A stretch of DNA of 64,000 nt, taken from NCBI GenBank assembly GCA_026120185.1, contig JANUWF010001824.1, positions 744,001-808,000 on the forward strand. The letters are read 5' to 3'. The stretch is from Voacanga thouarsii. Lineage: Eukaryota; Streptophyta; Magnoliopsida; Gentianales; Apocynaceae. Numbering within the stretch: the stretch's first letter is position 1; each line of letters opens with the position of its first letter. Positions 10,804 to 22,977 of this stretch are shown here, one piece after another. The position numbers and the translations under genes were made by a program. The notes below the pieces were generated by a model. It made no database searches. It had not been told where the DNA came from and worked only from the letters and a program-made list of their open reading frames with translations.

Positions 10804-12064
10804 AAACTATACACAAAGGTAAGTTTGCATTTAAACATTAGGACTTCCAGCATGATCCTGATCATGATGAAAAAGGAAGAAAATAAACTTTTTTTTTTTT
10901 TTTGTTACCTCCTTAACCAATGATCGTCTTAGGCAGAACTAACTTGCTCCCACCAACAAAACTCATTCTTGAACACCCAATTGACTTTGCTGGAGACAGG
11001 GAAAAAGGAACGAAAAGTGTTCATAGAGAAAAAGAAAAGAAAGTTTCGAGCAGTCTGATGAAGGCTAATGAGACCAATTGAGAAAGGGGGAAAAAAAATG
11101 TTCAAGAGAAGAGGTAACGTATGGAAAAGGAATGAGTGAGCTTCTTGAGAGTAGTGGAAGTAGCGGCCAACTAGAATAGTCCAGAAAAAAAAGACTCACT
11201 CAAAAACCTTGCGGATAGAGGTCATACCATATTGCAATGCTTGATATTTAAAATTCAAAAGTGATTGCTAAAGGATTTTTTTTTTTTTTTTCATAAGAAG
11301 TTTAGTATTTATCTGAGAAGAAGGAACAAATCCGTGAACCCGTGCAAGCTTAGAAAACTCGGTCAAGTGAAGTAAACCAGAAAAAGCTATAGAAAGGAAA
11401 TGGGATTACGTGAGCTAACTGAAGGAAAAAGTGGTGTGGTTAACCAAAAGGAATTTGGGATCAGACTTTCTCAATATCTTCCTGATAGATCAAATAAAGG
11501 CTTGAGCATTCCAATAACAACCTGACAAAGCTAGTTGGAGGATTCGTAGAATAGGAAAAAGAAATAGAAGTTCAGCTTTCAAGAATGACAGAAATCATTT
11601 TTTTTTTTTAAATTCCAAAATGAGATTTATCGTTTGAGAGATAACAGAATTTTTGTTTTGGTGATAAAAGCTCGCCCATGTAATTCGGCTAAAAGAGAAA
11701 TGAGTGAGAAAGTTTGCTAGCAGGAAAGAAAATGACGGGATGGATAAAGATTTTTTTTTTCTTTTCCAAACTTCAGCAACATATAGAAGGCATTGTGGTC
11801 AGATATGGTGGCTAGATATGGACAAATAAGATATGGGTTAAAATCCAAGGAAGCTTGCATCTTGAAATGGGGGCCAAAAAGGTGGGTAAACTAAGAAGGA
11901 ATTAGGCTATTTTTTTTTTTTAAATGATTAAAAGTTAACAATTCAAATAGGAACAGGCCTTCAAAATGATGGCTGTTAGGAGTACTCCATGGAGAGTTTA
12001 AAATTTAAACTCTTGAAAATAAGAGTAAGCAATGTCGGATAAAGCATAAGGAAAAGGAAAAGAA

Positions 12065-12140
12065 ACTTAAAAATGCTGGGATTTGAATTCTAGTTGAGAG
12101 AAAGCAATATCAAAATTTTAACCATCTCACCACAATAACC
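12065..12140 (-). other. tRNA-like sequence in the minus-strand Tekay-like LTR
   Basis: Read on the minus strand: ATTGTGGTGAGATGGTTAAAA (A-box-like), then GAATTCAAATCCCAGC (B-box-like). It lies about 220 bp into the LTR, matching the tRNA-like stretch about 245 bp into the solo LTR at 1906. It is degenerate and not a functional tRNA gene. Confidence 0.35.
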
Positions 12141-12353
12141 CTTGTGTCTTTTTATCCTCACTAAAATTATTTTCATCTCGAACTCAACACATAAAGAGAC
12201 TTATGCACATAAACAAGATAATTCCCCCACTTCTCATACGACAAACACACTAAGTAAAACGCACATAAGCATATCAAAAATACACAAACGAGAGATGCTA
12301 CGCAATGCATGTCCCCTTTCTAAAGCTAAGGGCTGTTTAAGTAGGGTATTATA

Positions 12354-12981
12354 GATTTCATCACTGTTCAAGAAAAAAAGAAAACAAAAATCTTAGAAAT
12401 AACTCATAGACAAGTGCTCTTCTTACTCTTTTGAAGACTTCCTTAGAACAATACTCATTAAGTGATGAATTCTTCTTCTAATGAGTAACTTCAGCTTTTA
12501 TTCTTGAATTCACACATTAATCTTCACTTCTTCTTGTTTATATAGCCCTCTTGGTTGCCAAAAAACGTTTCCTAGAAGTTCTGGGCCGAGTACAGTTTGA
12601 CAACAATTAAACCTCTTAGGAAGTTCTCAATTTTGCTTTAAAAAGGAGTCTAAACTGCCTTGAACAAACTAGGGTCGGTGCCTAGTCATTTCGTCTGCGC
12701 TGGCGCTAGCCCAGCTCTGAATTTTTCCTAGTTTGCTCTATTCTTCCTCTGTTTTTCCAGATTAAAACCAAGACTGGGTAAGCAATGTTGAGCAAGCGTT
12801 AGGTCAACATTGGAAATCCACAATTTTGCTCCAAACTCTTCAATTCCTATACAAAATTACCAAAAATACTTTTCACAAGTAAAATATCAAATAGGAAGGG
12901 AAATGACTAGTTATTAAATCTAAAGTATCATAAAACAACCTCAAATAACTAGAAAAATATAGACAAATCTAGGCCCTATCA
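12354..12981 (-). repeat. 3' LTR of the Athila element (truncated)
   Basis: On the minus strand it begins TGATAGGGCCTAGATTTG at 12981, right after a purine-rich tract. It carries TATATAAAC (about 12535-12545, promoter-like) and stops at 12354 where the Tekay-like LTR starts. It matches the 5' LTR pieces at 29725-30403 and 32314-32750. Confidence 0.85.
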
Positions 12982-14255
12982 CATTCTCCCACACTTAAGT
13001 TTTGCTTGTCCTCAAGCAAACAAGAATTAAAAATTAAACACTAAATAAATAGCTTGTGAACAAGACAAAATGATTCATCAAACTTATCCACAGCAAATTC
13101 ATCCACGATAAAGTTATAAGCTTCTTACAACTTTAAACATAAACTTATATTTCATTCATTCCTTTAAAAAACTTTGCAAACTCATGTATTAAACAAAATA
13201 ATCCCAAAGCCATCAAAGTTAAGTTAAATAAGCTCATACTCAGTACAAGAAGATAATTCTACTCCTTAAGCAAAAATATAGACAACACAAATCATACAAG
13301 TCAAGCCATTTAACCAATTCCAATATCATGAACTCAAATTTTCATAACCTCAAGTAGTAAAATAAGGAAACTTTCCACTCTTTTTGTCAACAACTTAGGG
13401 AATTGATAGCCTTAAGTGAATGAATTTCTCTTCACACACCACATCAGCCCTCTTATAGTTATCATCATTTTTTCAGTATTTTTCTTTCTTTTCTTTGCCT
13501 TCAGTATAGCCTCAAGAGAGTGCACCAAACAATAGTTGCTACTTCTCTCCATATCAACCCCCTTTTCAACAAAAGGTCTTTCTTTTTTTTCTTTTTCAAA
13601 GATAAAACATATTTGTTTTCCTTTACTCATATTTTTTCAACTCATATCTTTTCTTTCCATTCGTTGTTTTTCTATTTTTTTTTTCCCCTCACATTCCTTA
13701 TTCACAACTTAAAGTTAAACAAATTATAAAACCATAACACAAAAAGTGATCAATAACTTTCCCCATATTTCATCATATTATCCATATTCAAACTTTAGGA
13801 ATAAAACAAAATGCAAATACCGAATATAACTAAGGTTAACTTAAATTCTCAAGATTTAGCATTATCTACTTTAACACATAAGTTTACCTTAAAAATCCAA
13901 CCATAATGAATGACAAATCCATATCTAAAGTGGAAAAGAAAATTACAACTTCATCATAGACAAATTCGAAAGATGTAGCCCAAAAAAATTTAAATTTCAA
14001 GCAGATCAAGAAGAAAGCATTGAATCTCTCCTCTACACTTAAATTGGACAATGTTCTCAATGGCTTAAAATATTACAATAAAGCAAATCTAAGGGACTAA
14101 TAAAGATAAAGGGTGAAGAAGACAAAACAAAGATATACTTTGCATGTCCATGCATTGCTAGAACAAAGTTGAAGTTTACCTAATTGTATGTTCCTTAACA
14201 ATGATGAAGCATTCCTAAACACAAGAAACACAACAAATATATATACATACATACA

Positions 14256-14296
<41 letters not shown>

Positions 14297-14440
14297 CTAG
14301 AATAAAAGTAAAAATAAAGTAAACAGCTAAAAGACAACTAACATCTAAGAAAATTCATTAACATTCAAGGAGAAAAATAAACAAAAGAAAAACTAATAGA
14401 AGTAAGAGAAGTAGAATCTCAGTCATAAGCATCATAGAGT
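12982..14440 (-). other. Athila 3' untranslated region, no gene
   Basis: Begins (minus strand) next to the LTR with the polypurine-like AAGTGTGGGAGAATG (12982-12996) and the small hairpin GCTTGAGGACAAGC that recurs beside the other Athila-type 3' LTRs (near 25700 and 55445). The rest is AT-rich; short ORFs (13412-13630, 13520-13729) are low-complexity and not conserved as protein. An (AT)n microsatellite sits at 14260-14294. Clearly related to 25682-27120 of the inner element. Confidence 0.65.
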
Positions 14441-14444
14441 ATGA

Positions 14445-15650
14445 GATCCGATTGTGCCACCTCACTCTCAACTTCTCCAAGGTAGGGCTTAATTCGATTA
14501 GCATTGGCCTTGAAAAGGCCCTTGGTCAGATGGAAGATTTCGATAACTCCAAGTAGGCAGACCTTTTGTACCCTGTATGGTCTGACCACCTTGATTTTAG
14601 TTTACCTGGGAAAAGCCAAAGTCTAGAATTGAACAATAGTACCTCATCACCTTCTTTGAGAGTATGAGGATGGTGAATGTGTTTGTCACGCCATTACTTC
14701 ATTTTTTCTTTGTAAAACCTAAAATTCTTAGAGGCGTCACTACGCCATTCAGCCAATTTGTTCAATTGAAAAAATGCCTTGGTCCTGCAAGCTTAAGATC
14801 CAAATTAACAAGTTTAATAGCCCAATAAGCCTTGTGCTCTATTTCTACAAGTGAATGGCAAGACTTCTCATAGACTAATTTATAAGGTGTTGTGCCTATT
14901 GGGATTTTGTAGGCTGTCTTGTAAGCCTAAAAAATACTGTCCAATTTAAGACTCCAATCTATTAATCACCTTAACTTGGCCACTGGTTTGGGGGTGATAT
15001 AGGATAGTAAACTTATGAGTCGCACCTAAATATTTGAGAACTTTTATCAATTTTTTATTACAAAAGTTAGTACCCCTATCACTAATAAGTACATTAGGTT
15101 CACCACACCGGATAAAAAGTTTTTTCAGAAATTTAATCACAATTCGGGCATCATTAGTGGGCAAATCTTATGCCTCTACCCACTTAGACACATAGTTAAC
15201 CGCTACCAAGATGTACTTATTACCTAAAGATTTAGGAAAATGCCCTATAAAATCTATTCTCTAACAATCGAAAACCTCAGAAGCTTGAAAGATTTGTAAT
15301 GGCATCTCACTAAATTTAGAGATATTACTTGTGTGTTGACACCTATCACAACTTTTGACAAACCTGTAAGAATCATTGAAAAGGGTTGGCCAATAAAACC
15401 TGGAGTCAAGAAGCTTGTGTGCAGTATTGTTGGCTTGATAATGTCCTCCAACAGGTCCTTCATGGTATTGTTGAAGAATATGTTAGCTCTCCGTGAAATC
15501 CACACATCTTCGAATAACTTGACCAACACAACATCTAAACAAGTTAGGATCCTCCCAAAGATAATGCTTTGCTTTAGAAAAGACTTTCTTCTTTTGTTGT
15601 GATGTGAACTCCTTAGGGATTATACACGTAGCTAAGTAGTTAGCAAAATA
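14445..15650 (-). pseudogene. Athila integrase (broken)
   Basis: Would insert the element's cDNA. Reading leftwards on the minus strand: the zinc-binding part (HKLLDSRFYWP, then CDRCQHTSN, about 15300-15420), the first catalytic Asp region (DFIGHFPKS, about 15240), the second Asp (ISDRGTNFC, about 15080) and the QTSGQ motif (about 14990). A C-terminal stretch (HKAYWAIKLVNLDLKLAG) follows near 14800. Several stops and frame changes interrupt it. After QTSGQV the residue expected to be the catalytic Glu is Lys, so the DDE triad is lost. About 90 bases separate the zinc-binding and catalytic open stretches. Confidence 0.75.
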
Positions 15651-15652
15651 TG

Positions 15653-16689
15653 CAAACCATGGAGTTTGAGAAGTATTACCTTCAAGGAGCATGAGTTGTT
15701 CATCCGAAAATATATCATTGATCTCTTCTTCTCTCAAAGGCTCTAAGGTCAGGATTTTCCAACCTAGATAAGTGATTTACACCCAAGTTCTCAGCTCTCA
15801 TCTTGTCCCTAATCTCTAAATCAAATTTCTGCAATAATAAAACCTATCCAATCAATCTTGGTTTGGAATTATGCTTGGTTAGAAGGTATTTAAGGGTAAA
15901 ATGGTCAATATATACAATGACTTTGGACAAAATAAGGTAAGAACGAAATTTATCAAATGTAAAAACTATTAAAAGAATCCGTTGTGGTGTAGTTCTCTTG
16001 AACTCCTGTAAGAGTCTTGCTTGCGTAGTAGATAGGTTGAAAATGCTTATTCCTCCTTTGTCCAAACACTACACCTACTACATAGTCACTTGCATCACAC
16101 ATTAGTTCAAAAGGGAGAGACCAATTTGGTGCAATTAAAATAGGAGAATGGATTAATTTTTCTTTAATTGCATTAAAAGCATTGAGACATTTTTCATCAA
16201 AATTGAAAATAGCATCTTTTTCAAGTAAGGAGGTAAGAGGTAAAATTTTTTTTAAGAAATCCAAAATGAACCTTTGATAGAAGCCTGCATGTCCAAAAAA
16301 ACTACGAATAACCTTTACCGAAGTAGGGGGAGAGAGTTTCTCAATTGCTTCAAATTTTGCCCTATCAACCTTAATACCTTTTCTTGAAAGTTTGCGTCCC
16401 AATACAATATCTGCTTAGACCATGAAGTGGCACTTTTCCCAATTGAGCATAAGATTGGTCTCCTCACATCTTTGCAACACTTTTTCAAATTTGTCAAATA
16501 TAAATCAAAGGAATCACCAAAAACAGAAAAGTTATCCACAAATACTTCCATGATATCTCCCACAAGTCCTTCAAAAATAGTCATCATGCATCTTTGAAAA
16601 GTTTTTGGACCATTGCAAAGACCAAAAGGCATGCGACGATATGCAAAAGTATCAAAATGGCATGTAAATTTTATTTTTTCTTGATCCTT
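15653..16689 (-). pseudogene. Athila reverse transcriptase C-terminal half and RNase H (broken)
   Basis: Continues the RT cut by the CACTA element. From 16689 leftwards: DQEKIKFTCHF, FAYRRMPFGLCNGPKTFQ, then the polymerase motif, which reads FVDNF where the family has FxDDF, so one metal-binding Asp is lost. A frameshift near 16400 leads to the thumb/RNase H region: SFFGHAGFYQRF, LPFELMCDASDYVVGVVFG and IYYASKTLTG (about 15953-16402), then FAFDKFRSYL and VYIDHFTLKYLL in another frame (15844-16065). The RNase H-integrase linker (about 15483-15737) is open, with PDEQL-like and SQQKKK-type residues. Non-functional. Confidence 0.8.
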
Positions 16690-17063
16690 GAGGAACATAA
16701 ATCAGGTGGGGATGAACTATTTCTATAGGGTCGTAACAGAGCACGTATCTCGGTAAGATCTTTTTCTTGCTCACTCAACTGTTGTTTCATACGTGTAATT
16801 TCAGCTCTTTGCTCTTTAATAATATGAAAACATGTGCTATTACTTGGAATTTCACCTCACACATCTGAAGGGTGAACAACGCTACCAAACATATGGACTC
16901 TGCCATATCTATCTGGTCCAACAACTTGGGAGAAGAAATCATTTGAACCATGTCTATCTTCTATGTCCGGAAGGAATTGTGTAGTTCTTTCATCCATTTC
17001 ATTCTTTAAGATAGACAAGCAATTACATAAGTTAGATTCTTTTGTTATAATATAAAGTAACAT
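16690..17063 (-). pseudogene. Transposase_24 / TNP1-like second protein of the CACTA element (truncated)
   Basis: Minus strand: the motif FFSQVVGPDRYGRVHMFG is typical of the plant Ptta/En-Spm Transposase_24 family (accessory, probably terminus-binding). Then, after a stop, comes a Gln/Glu-rich heptad-like stretch (EQRAEITRMKQQLSEQEKDL, about 16755-16815), plausibly a coiled coil. The reading runs to the element edge at 16690, so the C-terminus is cut. The ORF 16857-17063 covers only the domain core. The 17064-17900 stretch upstream is AT-rich with repeated TTGGAATTAGATAGAG motifs and no clear domain. Confidence 0.6.
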
Positions 17064-17899
17064 TTAGTATAAGTAATTTGCCAATTTAAGGGAGTTTTTT
17101 TCTGTTAAAAGAAGAATAACAGTTTTAAGCAGTGTGAAGATGATAGCTAACAAAAAAAAAAAGGAGAATGCATCTGTCTTGGAATTAGATAGAGAAAAGA
17201 AGCTAAAAATGATGTTTCATCTATAATGCTGGTATAACACTGAAATTATTCTTGGGAAAACAATTGTACACCCCCAACCATTTCATACTTCTCTAGAGAA
17301 TGATTCTACATGACATTATGAGGGTATAGACCCCCTTTTATGAATGAAAGTGAAGATAAATGCAGATGTAAAACGCAAAGCACCCTTTAATTTTGTCATT
17401 TTAGCAGCATATGAAATCTTGAAAATGCTCAAATTTCAACACATGAGGGTATGGGAATTTGTCCTTCTCATGTCAAACCACTACTAGCATTAACATAACT
17501 CAGGATGGTGAAGACTTGGATAGAAAGAATTAGTTAATCTCAGGTGTAGAAAGCAATCAAGTAGTCAAATTTTTCTAAAGCTAAGAAGAACAATAGTTTT
17601 AAGCACTCTAAAGATGATAGCTAAAATAAAGGAAAAACATGATAGAAATAATAGGAAAAATGGAAAAAATAGGTTTAATAAGGATGATGAGATTAACTAC
17701 TTGGCATTGAGGAATGCAACTATCTTGGAATTAGATAGAGAGAAGAAGCTAAAAATGTTATTCTCCCTATAACCCATCTCTATTTCAGGAAAATTCAAGA
17801 GACTAAACACATTAACTTAATTTTTACTCAATGCAATTAAAAAAATGTTGTTTTCCCTTAGAAGCCAAAAATGTTATTTTCCCTTAATGCTTTACTTAA

Positions 17900-20080
17900 T
17901 GATAGTTAAATGCATCATGATACTGAACAATGATTGAGGGAAGACCCGCTCTAATTTACAAAGGATAACTTCAATATTTTGCTCTAATTGGAACACATCA
18001 TTTGGATGAATCTTATTACAACACAATTTTCTGAAGTATGTACTGAGCTTCATCAAGAGATAGCGGACAGATTTACGTAAAAATTTCTTACAGTAATTGG
18101 CAACAATTGTTGCATCAAAATATAGTGGTCATGGCTTTTAAGTCCAAAAAAGCTTAGATGGATTAAAGTGTACGCACTTAGACAAGTTAGCAGCATATCC
18201 TTCAAGCATCTTAACACCTTTCAAAGTCTTGTGAAATGTCACTTTCTCCTTCTTACTTAGTACAAATGAAGCTGATGGCAAATAAACTTTACCATTATCC
18301 TTACAATAGAATGAAGATCCGATCGAATACCCATATCCTTCAAGTTAAGACGTAACTTAAGGTCCTATTTCTTATCTATCTCTAACAATATAGCACATAT
18401 GGTTTCAGAAACATTCTTCTCAATATGCATTACATCAAGATTTGGTACACCAAATTGTCTTTCTAGTACAACAACTTGAAGAAGATACTTTGTTTCTTCC
18501 AATTATAGGGCAATTGTTGGTTATCATTAACTGTACTTTCAAATTTAATCTATTTTCCCTCTAACTCATTCAATATCCTATCTATTCAATATAGGGGGTG
18601 GCCTTCAATGTTCTTGCTGACCATCAAATGATCGTGTATCATTTTGAAAACGATAACTAGAAAACAAAAACCTACGATGCCCTATGTAGAAATATTTGGC
18701 ACCATTCTTCAACAAATGTAATTTTGTTTCCTTATAACAAATAGGATAGGCTAGCTACCTTTTAGTACTCCACCCAAACAAATTTGTATGACTCGAAAAA
18801 TCAATAATTGTCCATGACAATACAACACATAGCCGAAGATTCTAGTTAGAAGACACATCAAATGTTTGCACGCCTATATCCCATAACTCTTTCAATTTAG
18901 CAATTAGTGGTTGTAAATAAACATCAATATTATTACCAAGAACAAAAGGACCATGTATCAACAATGATAATATGAAATATGGTTGTTTTATAAATATCTA
19001 AGGGGGTAAATTATAAGGAATGAGTATCACAGGCCAAGTACTATGAGCAACATTTATATTTTTAAATGGATTAGAGCCATCAAATCGTAATCCCAACTTC
19101 ACATTATGTGCATCTTTTGTAAACTCTGCATTTAGAGTGTCAAAAGCTTTCCAAGCAAGTAAATCAATAGGATCCCTCATACAACCATCATCTGTGAGAC
19201 CTTCTGCATGCTATCTCATAGAAGCTGAAGTGTTGGTTAACATGAATAGATGTTGTAGTTGAGGTTTTAGGGGAAAGTGCCATAAAACTTTCTTTGCAAT
19301 CTTCCTCTTCTCACCTATTAGATCGTGCTTAGAAATGACCCATCTAAACTCTTTACACATTTTACAATCGTTTCACCCTTCTTTATCCCTCCCAGTATAA
19401 TGTATAATCATTAGGACAAGCATCTATTTTTTCATAGCCTTAGCCCAATTGCTTCATTAATTTGTCAGCTTCATAAAAAGATTTAGGAAGTTCAACTCCC
19501 TCGAGAAAGGCTTCTCTCAACAAATCAAGTAGCATATCAAAATGCTTATTAGACCACTTCCCTACGCACTTGAGATAAAGTAACCAAATGATGAAATCAA
19601 GTTTAGAGAATTTCTTACATCTTGGATATACTTCTTGTTGAGAGTTATTAATAAGTTTGTAAAATTTTTCAATATCTAGGGATATCATATTACTTTCTTC
19701 ATCTACATTTCCATTAGCTGGGACACTAAAAACATCATGCAACATTGCTTCCATGTCATCAAACATAGTAACTACATTATCCGCAATATGAGCTGAATGT
19801 GATGTACTTACACCAGGTGCAAATAGTTCTCCATGTGCTATCCAATATGTATATCCCTTAATAAACCCCGTAATAATCAAATGCTCCCTGGCCTCAACTT
19901 TGTTCTCATTACTCCATTTTCACCTTTCAAACATGGACTTAACATCATTCCATTTAAACGTGCATTGTTTATTGCAAAGTTTAAAAACCTTTCAACTCCA
20001 TTTTCATATTCAATGCTATGCCTTGGAAGTTTCATCCAACCTTTATCTATACTTATGAAACTAACAATCCAAATCAAATG
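17900..20080 (-). pseudogene. CACTA transposase (TNP2-type, Transposase_21 plus Transpos_assoc), broken
   Basis: Would catalyse CACTA excision and integration. Minus-strand order: the Transpos_assoc domain (KGWMKLPRHSIEYENGVERF, about 20040; CLKGENG, about 19925, where a conserved Cys has been lost) continuing into FIKGYTYWIAHGE at 19850. Then the ORF 19440-19880 (146 aa), with LDLLREAFLEGVELPKSFYE leading into the core. Core pieces: MRDPIDLLAWKAFDTLNAEF and LGLRFDGSNPF (18998-19180), IDVYLQPLIAKLKELWDIGV (about 18900), IGHRRFL (about 18690), VPNLDVMHIEKNV (about 18440) and GLKSHDHYILMQQLLPI (about 18130). Many stops and frameshifts, so inactive. Length and order match En/Spm TNP2. Confidence 0.8.
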
Positions 20081-22254
20081 GCAGCAGCAAATGGAAGATC
20101 AATTTACCTATGTTAGCATCTTGGCTTGGAACCATAAATAAAAAGAAGCCTAAATTACAAGATAAAAAATATAAGAAAATTAACTTTGACAATCAACAAG
20201 CAAACAACCACATACTATTAGGAAAGTACATATTTCAAATTGGACATGAATAACTATATACAAACTTATTAACTTAGCAACAAAATATTGCGTGCTTAAA
20301 AGCATAGTGCAAGTGAAGCATGCTCGTCAAAATGCTGAGCAAATAGACACACAAATCAATACTTTGCAGACAGACACACAAATCATATAATAGGAGAACG
20401 GGAGAATGGGATGAAAACAGGGATGCTCTAATAGATCTTTTTGGTAAGATCCGGGATGAATAGATGAATAATGATTTGATTTGACCATGCTTTCAAGACA
20501 ATTTTTCATACGTTTGGTGCGACTAGACAAATTTTCACTACTATTTTATCTTATTTTTTCATTTGAATCTATTGCGGCTTCTCGAGATAACAAGCCACCA
20601 ACAACAACCCCCTCCCCTCTCCAATTTCATAAAGCAGTAAATACATAAAATTCCCTAGAGATTTCTGACAAAATAAAGGAAAGACCTATACACTTATCGA
20701 ATGAGTTCATTTATTATCTAAGTTTTGCCTTCTTCTTTGTTCATCTGTTATCCATTATTTATTTATTTTCTCTTTTTGGTCATGCTTCTTTACTCTACAA
20801 TTGAAGAGATAAATGGCTACTGTTTGTAGAATACTTTGTAATTATATGTCGCTAACCTTTGCTAGTCTATGAATACAACCATTTCACCACCTTTTATCTC
20901 TGATAACTGGTTAGATAGGAAAGAGGAGTTTTAATCTTCCTTATTAAGTTCTAGTTACCCCTAAAGTATAAGGTATAAAAAATATAAACTAGAATTCTAA
21001 AGTATATTATTGATTAGAACCAAAATTATTATTTTTTCCTTAATATTTAAGATAAATTATTTTAAATATCATGTTTTAGTGTATATGCACTTCACTTTAT
21101 TTTCCTTTTTGCAGGTTGTGTTGTCATTTTAGATGTTAAATGAACTTATCAACACTAAATAAGTATTTGCATTCTATAATTAGTTTAGTGGTGTATTAGC
21201 ATGGAATCTTCCAACTTTATTTTCAACTATTCTGCAAAAATCCTTTAAGCTGTTAATCTAGAACTAGCAGAATCATAGTTATTTTCCAGTAGCATACCTT
21301 TGTTAATCCATAACTAATACACCTGTTCTTTGATATAGAAAATAATACTCTCCAATTACTAATCCATCCAATTATTACAAAAGCCCAACCTCCTTATAGA
21401 GTCCATTGATACGGTGTAAATCCACACAAATGAAAAGCACAATCAAAAAATCGTTGTGTATATCCACTGTGTAAATTCACATAAATCAAATCCCCTTAAA
21501 AACCCAGGTTAAATAATTGAAACACTCTACTTGGAATGACACGAGAGCTCCAATTTTCACAGAAAAATAAACAAAAATGAAAAATCATGAAAAATGACCT
21601 AACAGTGATTGAACCAGATTGTAAAAGGAGAAAGCGGGAGAAGAAATAGATAGAAAAAAAATCATTTGTCGGAATTAAGGGGGTGAAAAAAGGCTAGAAA
21701 GCAATTATACTTACCGTATAATTACTATGAATGATGAACAACTCTTCCACAGCAGCAAAGCATTAGTAGAGACGAACACAAAAAAGAAAGAGGGAGAGTT
21801 TAGCCTTCAAAATCAAAGACGGTGCAAAGGATTTTGAGATGAAAAAGAGACACATGATCTTGATCTTAAGAAGAAAACACATAGTTTGGCCTATTTCCTT
21901 TAGTGACTTGAAGGGAACCTATCGTATTTTGCCCTATTAAAGTTTTGGAGCATTAGTAGAAAACACAAATAGAGCATTTAGATAGTAGGAACAACTCTCA
22001 TATTTTTTTTTTTAATGAAAGTTTCTGTAGCGTGCCCTTTCTTTCCTTATAGTCCCAAAGTGTCAGGAAAGATCTAAATATTTTTGTGTGATATAGAAAA
22101 ATATGAATAATATGTCACTTTAAATGAATTTAACAAAACTGCATCGTATTAATTTTATAACAATGACACCAAATAATCTTGTGTCATTATAAGTATTATA
22201 TTATTATACTTTATAAAAAGTGTCATTAAAAATATGTCAGGAAAGACCTTTTTT
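20081..22254 (-). other. 5' subterminal/leader part of the CACTA element, no gene
   Basis: Between the transposase start and the intact terminus I see no conserved protein. The ORFs at 19833-20141 and 20327-20530 are not recognisable. The last 200 bp (22060-22254) carry repeated short motifs around AATGACAC/GTGTCAT, the kind of subterminal repeat that CACTA TNP1-like proteins bind. Confidence 0.5.
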
Positions 22255-22263
22255 CTAGTAGTG

Positions 22264-22970
22264 CTTCGGTGCTATGGGAATTTGGAAATAACCACAAAAA
22301 CTATCTAAGAAACAATAAAACTCATGTCTGGCTAATTTTCCAACATTTGGTCATTGAAAAGGAGAGGGAAATAGTCCTTCCTAGTTGCTACATTCAATTA
22401 TTTATAATCGATACATACCCTCCACCCAGTTAACAATTTTGTGGGGATTAACTCATTTTTGTCATTGGGAGTTACCATCATACCTCCCCTCTTTAGCACT
22501 ACTTGTGTTGGACATGCCCACATACTATTCGAGATGAGGTAAATGAGCTTAAATCTAAGAGCTTAATTACCTCACATTTTACCACATCCCTCATGTTAGG
22601 GTTCATCCTTCGTTGGGGCTGCACTACGGATTTTAATCATTCTTCTAGTAATATTTTATGAGTACAAAATGAAGGACTAATATCAGTGATCTTCCATGCA
22701 ATTACCCTCTTATATTTTCCTAATAGGTCTACCAATTTAGCCTTTGTTCCCTCGTAAGATCTTTGGCTACGATTACAAGCAGTTTTCTTTCATTGGCTAA
22801 AAATACATATTCCAAATGATTGGGCAAGTCCTTGAGTTCTAATTCTAGTGGCTCATCAATGAAGGACTTTAATCTACCCAAACTTGATCTCTTAATTACC
22901 TCAAACTCGCCCAAGTAAAGCTTTTCTATCGTGTCCATGGATGATTGTGTGTACATCAATTCTAGGGAGG
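22264..22970 (-). pseudogene. Athila reverse transcriptase, N-terminal part (broken)
   Basis: Minus strand from 22970: a linker rich in Glu/Leu (EPLELELKDLPNHLEYVFLA) in the ORF 22729-22959, typical of the Athila PR-RT join. Then decayed RT sequence with several stops (RDVVKCEVIKLLD near 22570), ending YCFLDSFCGYFQIPIAPK at 22264, directly at the CACTA junction. It resumes as DQEKIK at 16689. Several stops make it non-functional. Confidence 0.75.
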
Positions 22971-22977
22971 TATTATC

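Larger units (their letters stand above)
10399..12353 (-). mobile_element. Proximal segment of a gypsy (Tekay/Del-like) LTR, minus strand
   Basis: On the minus strand it begins TATAATACCCTACTTAAAC at 12353, resembling the start of the solo LTR at 1906 (TGTGAAACCCTAGTTAAAAC). It shares a tRNA-like stretch at a similar distance from the start. No coding domain is visible. It contains an (AAT)n microsatellite (10738-10798) and five T-runs of nine or more bases spaced 150-390 bp apart (about 10890, 11278, 11598, 11751, 11910). It is cut by the gag-only element and continues as 208-1339. Confidence 0.55.
16690..22263 (-). mobile_element. CACTA (En/Spm) transposon inserted in the Athila RT, one end missing
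   Basis: The right end is CTAGTAGTG (22255-22263), the inverse of CACTACTAG, followed by CTT (22264-22266). CTT also lies at 16687-16689 on the far side, and the Athila RT codons join in register across the two. Two CACTA-type coding regions lie inside on the minus strand: a TNP2/Transposase_21 transposase with its N-terminal association domain (about 17900-20080) and a Transposase_24-like second protein (16690-17063). The left boundary falls inside that second coding region and shows no CACTA motif, so the left terminus is lost. It can no longer transpose as a normal two-ended element. Confidence 0.8.

Noticed and set aside
13412..13729. Overlapping ORFs on both strands in the Athila 3' region
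   Set aside because: Low-complexity Phe/Lys-rich readings of T/C-rich DNA with no conservation in the homologous region near 26100-26350.
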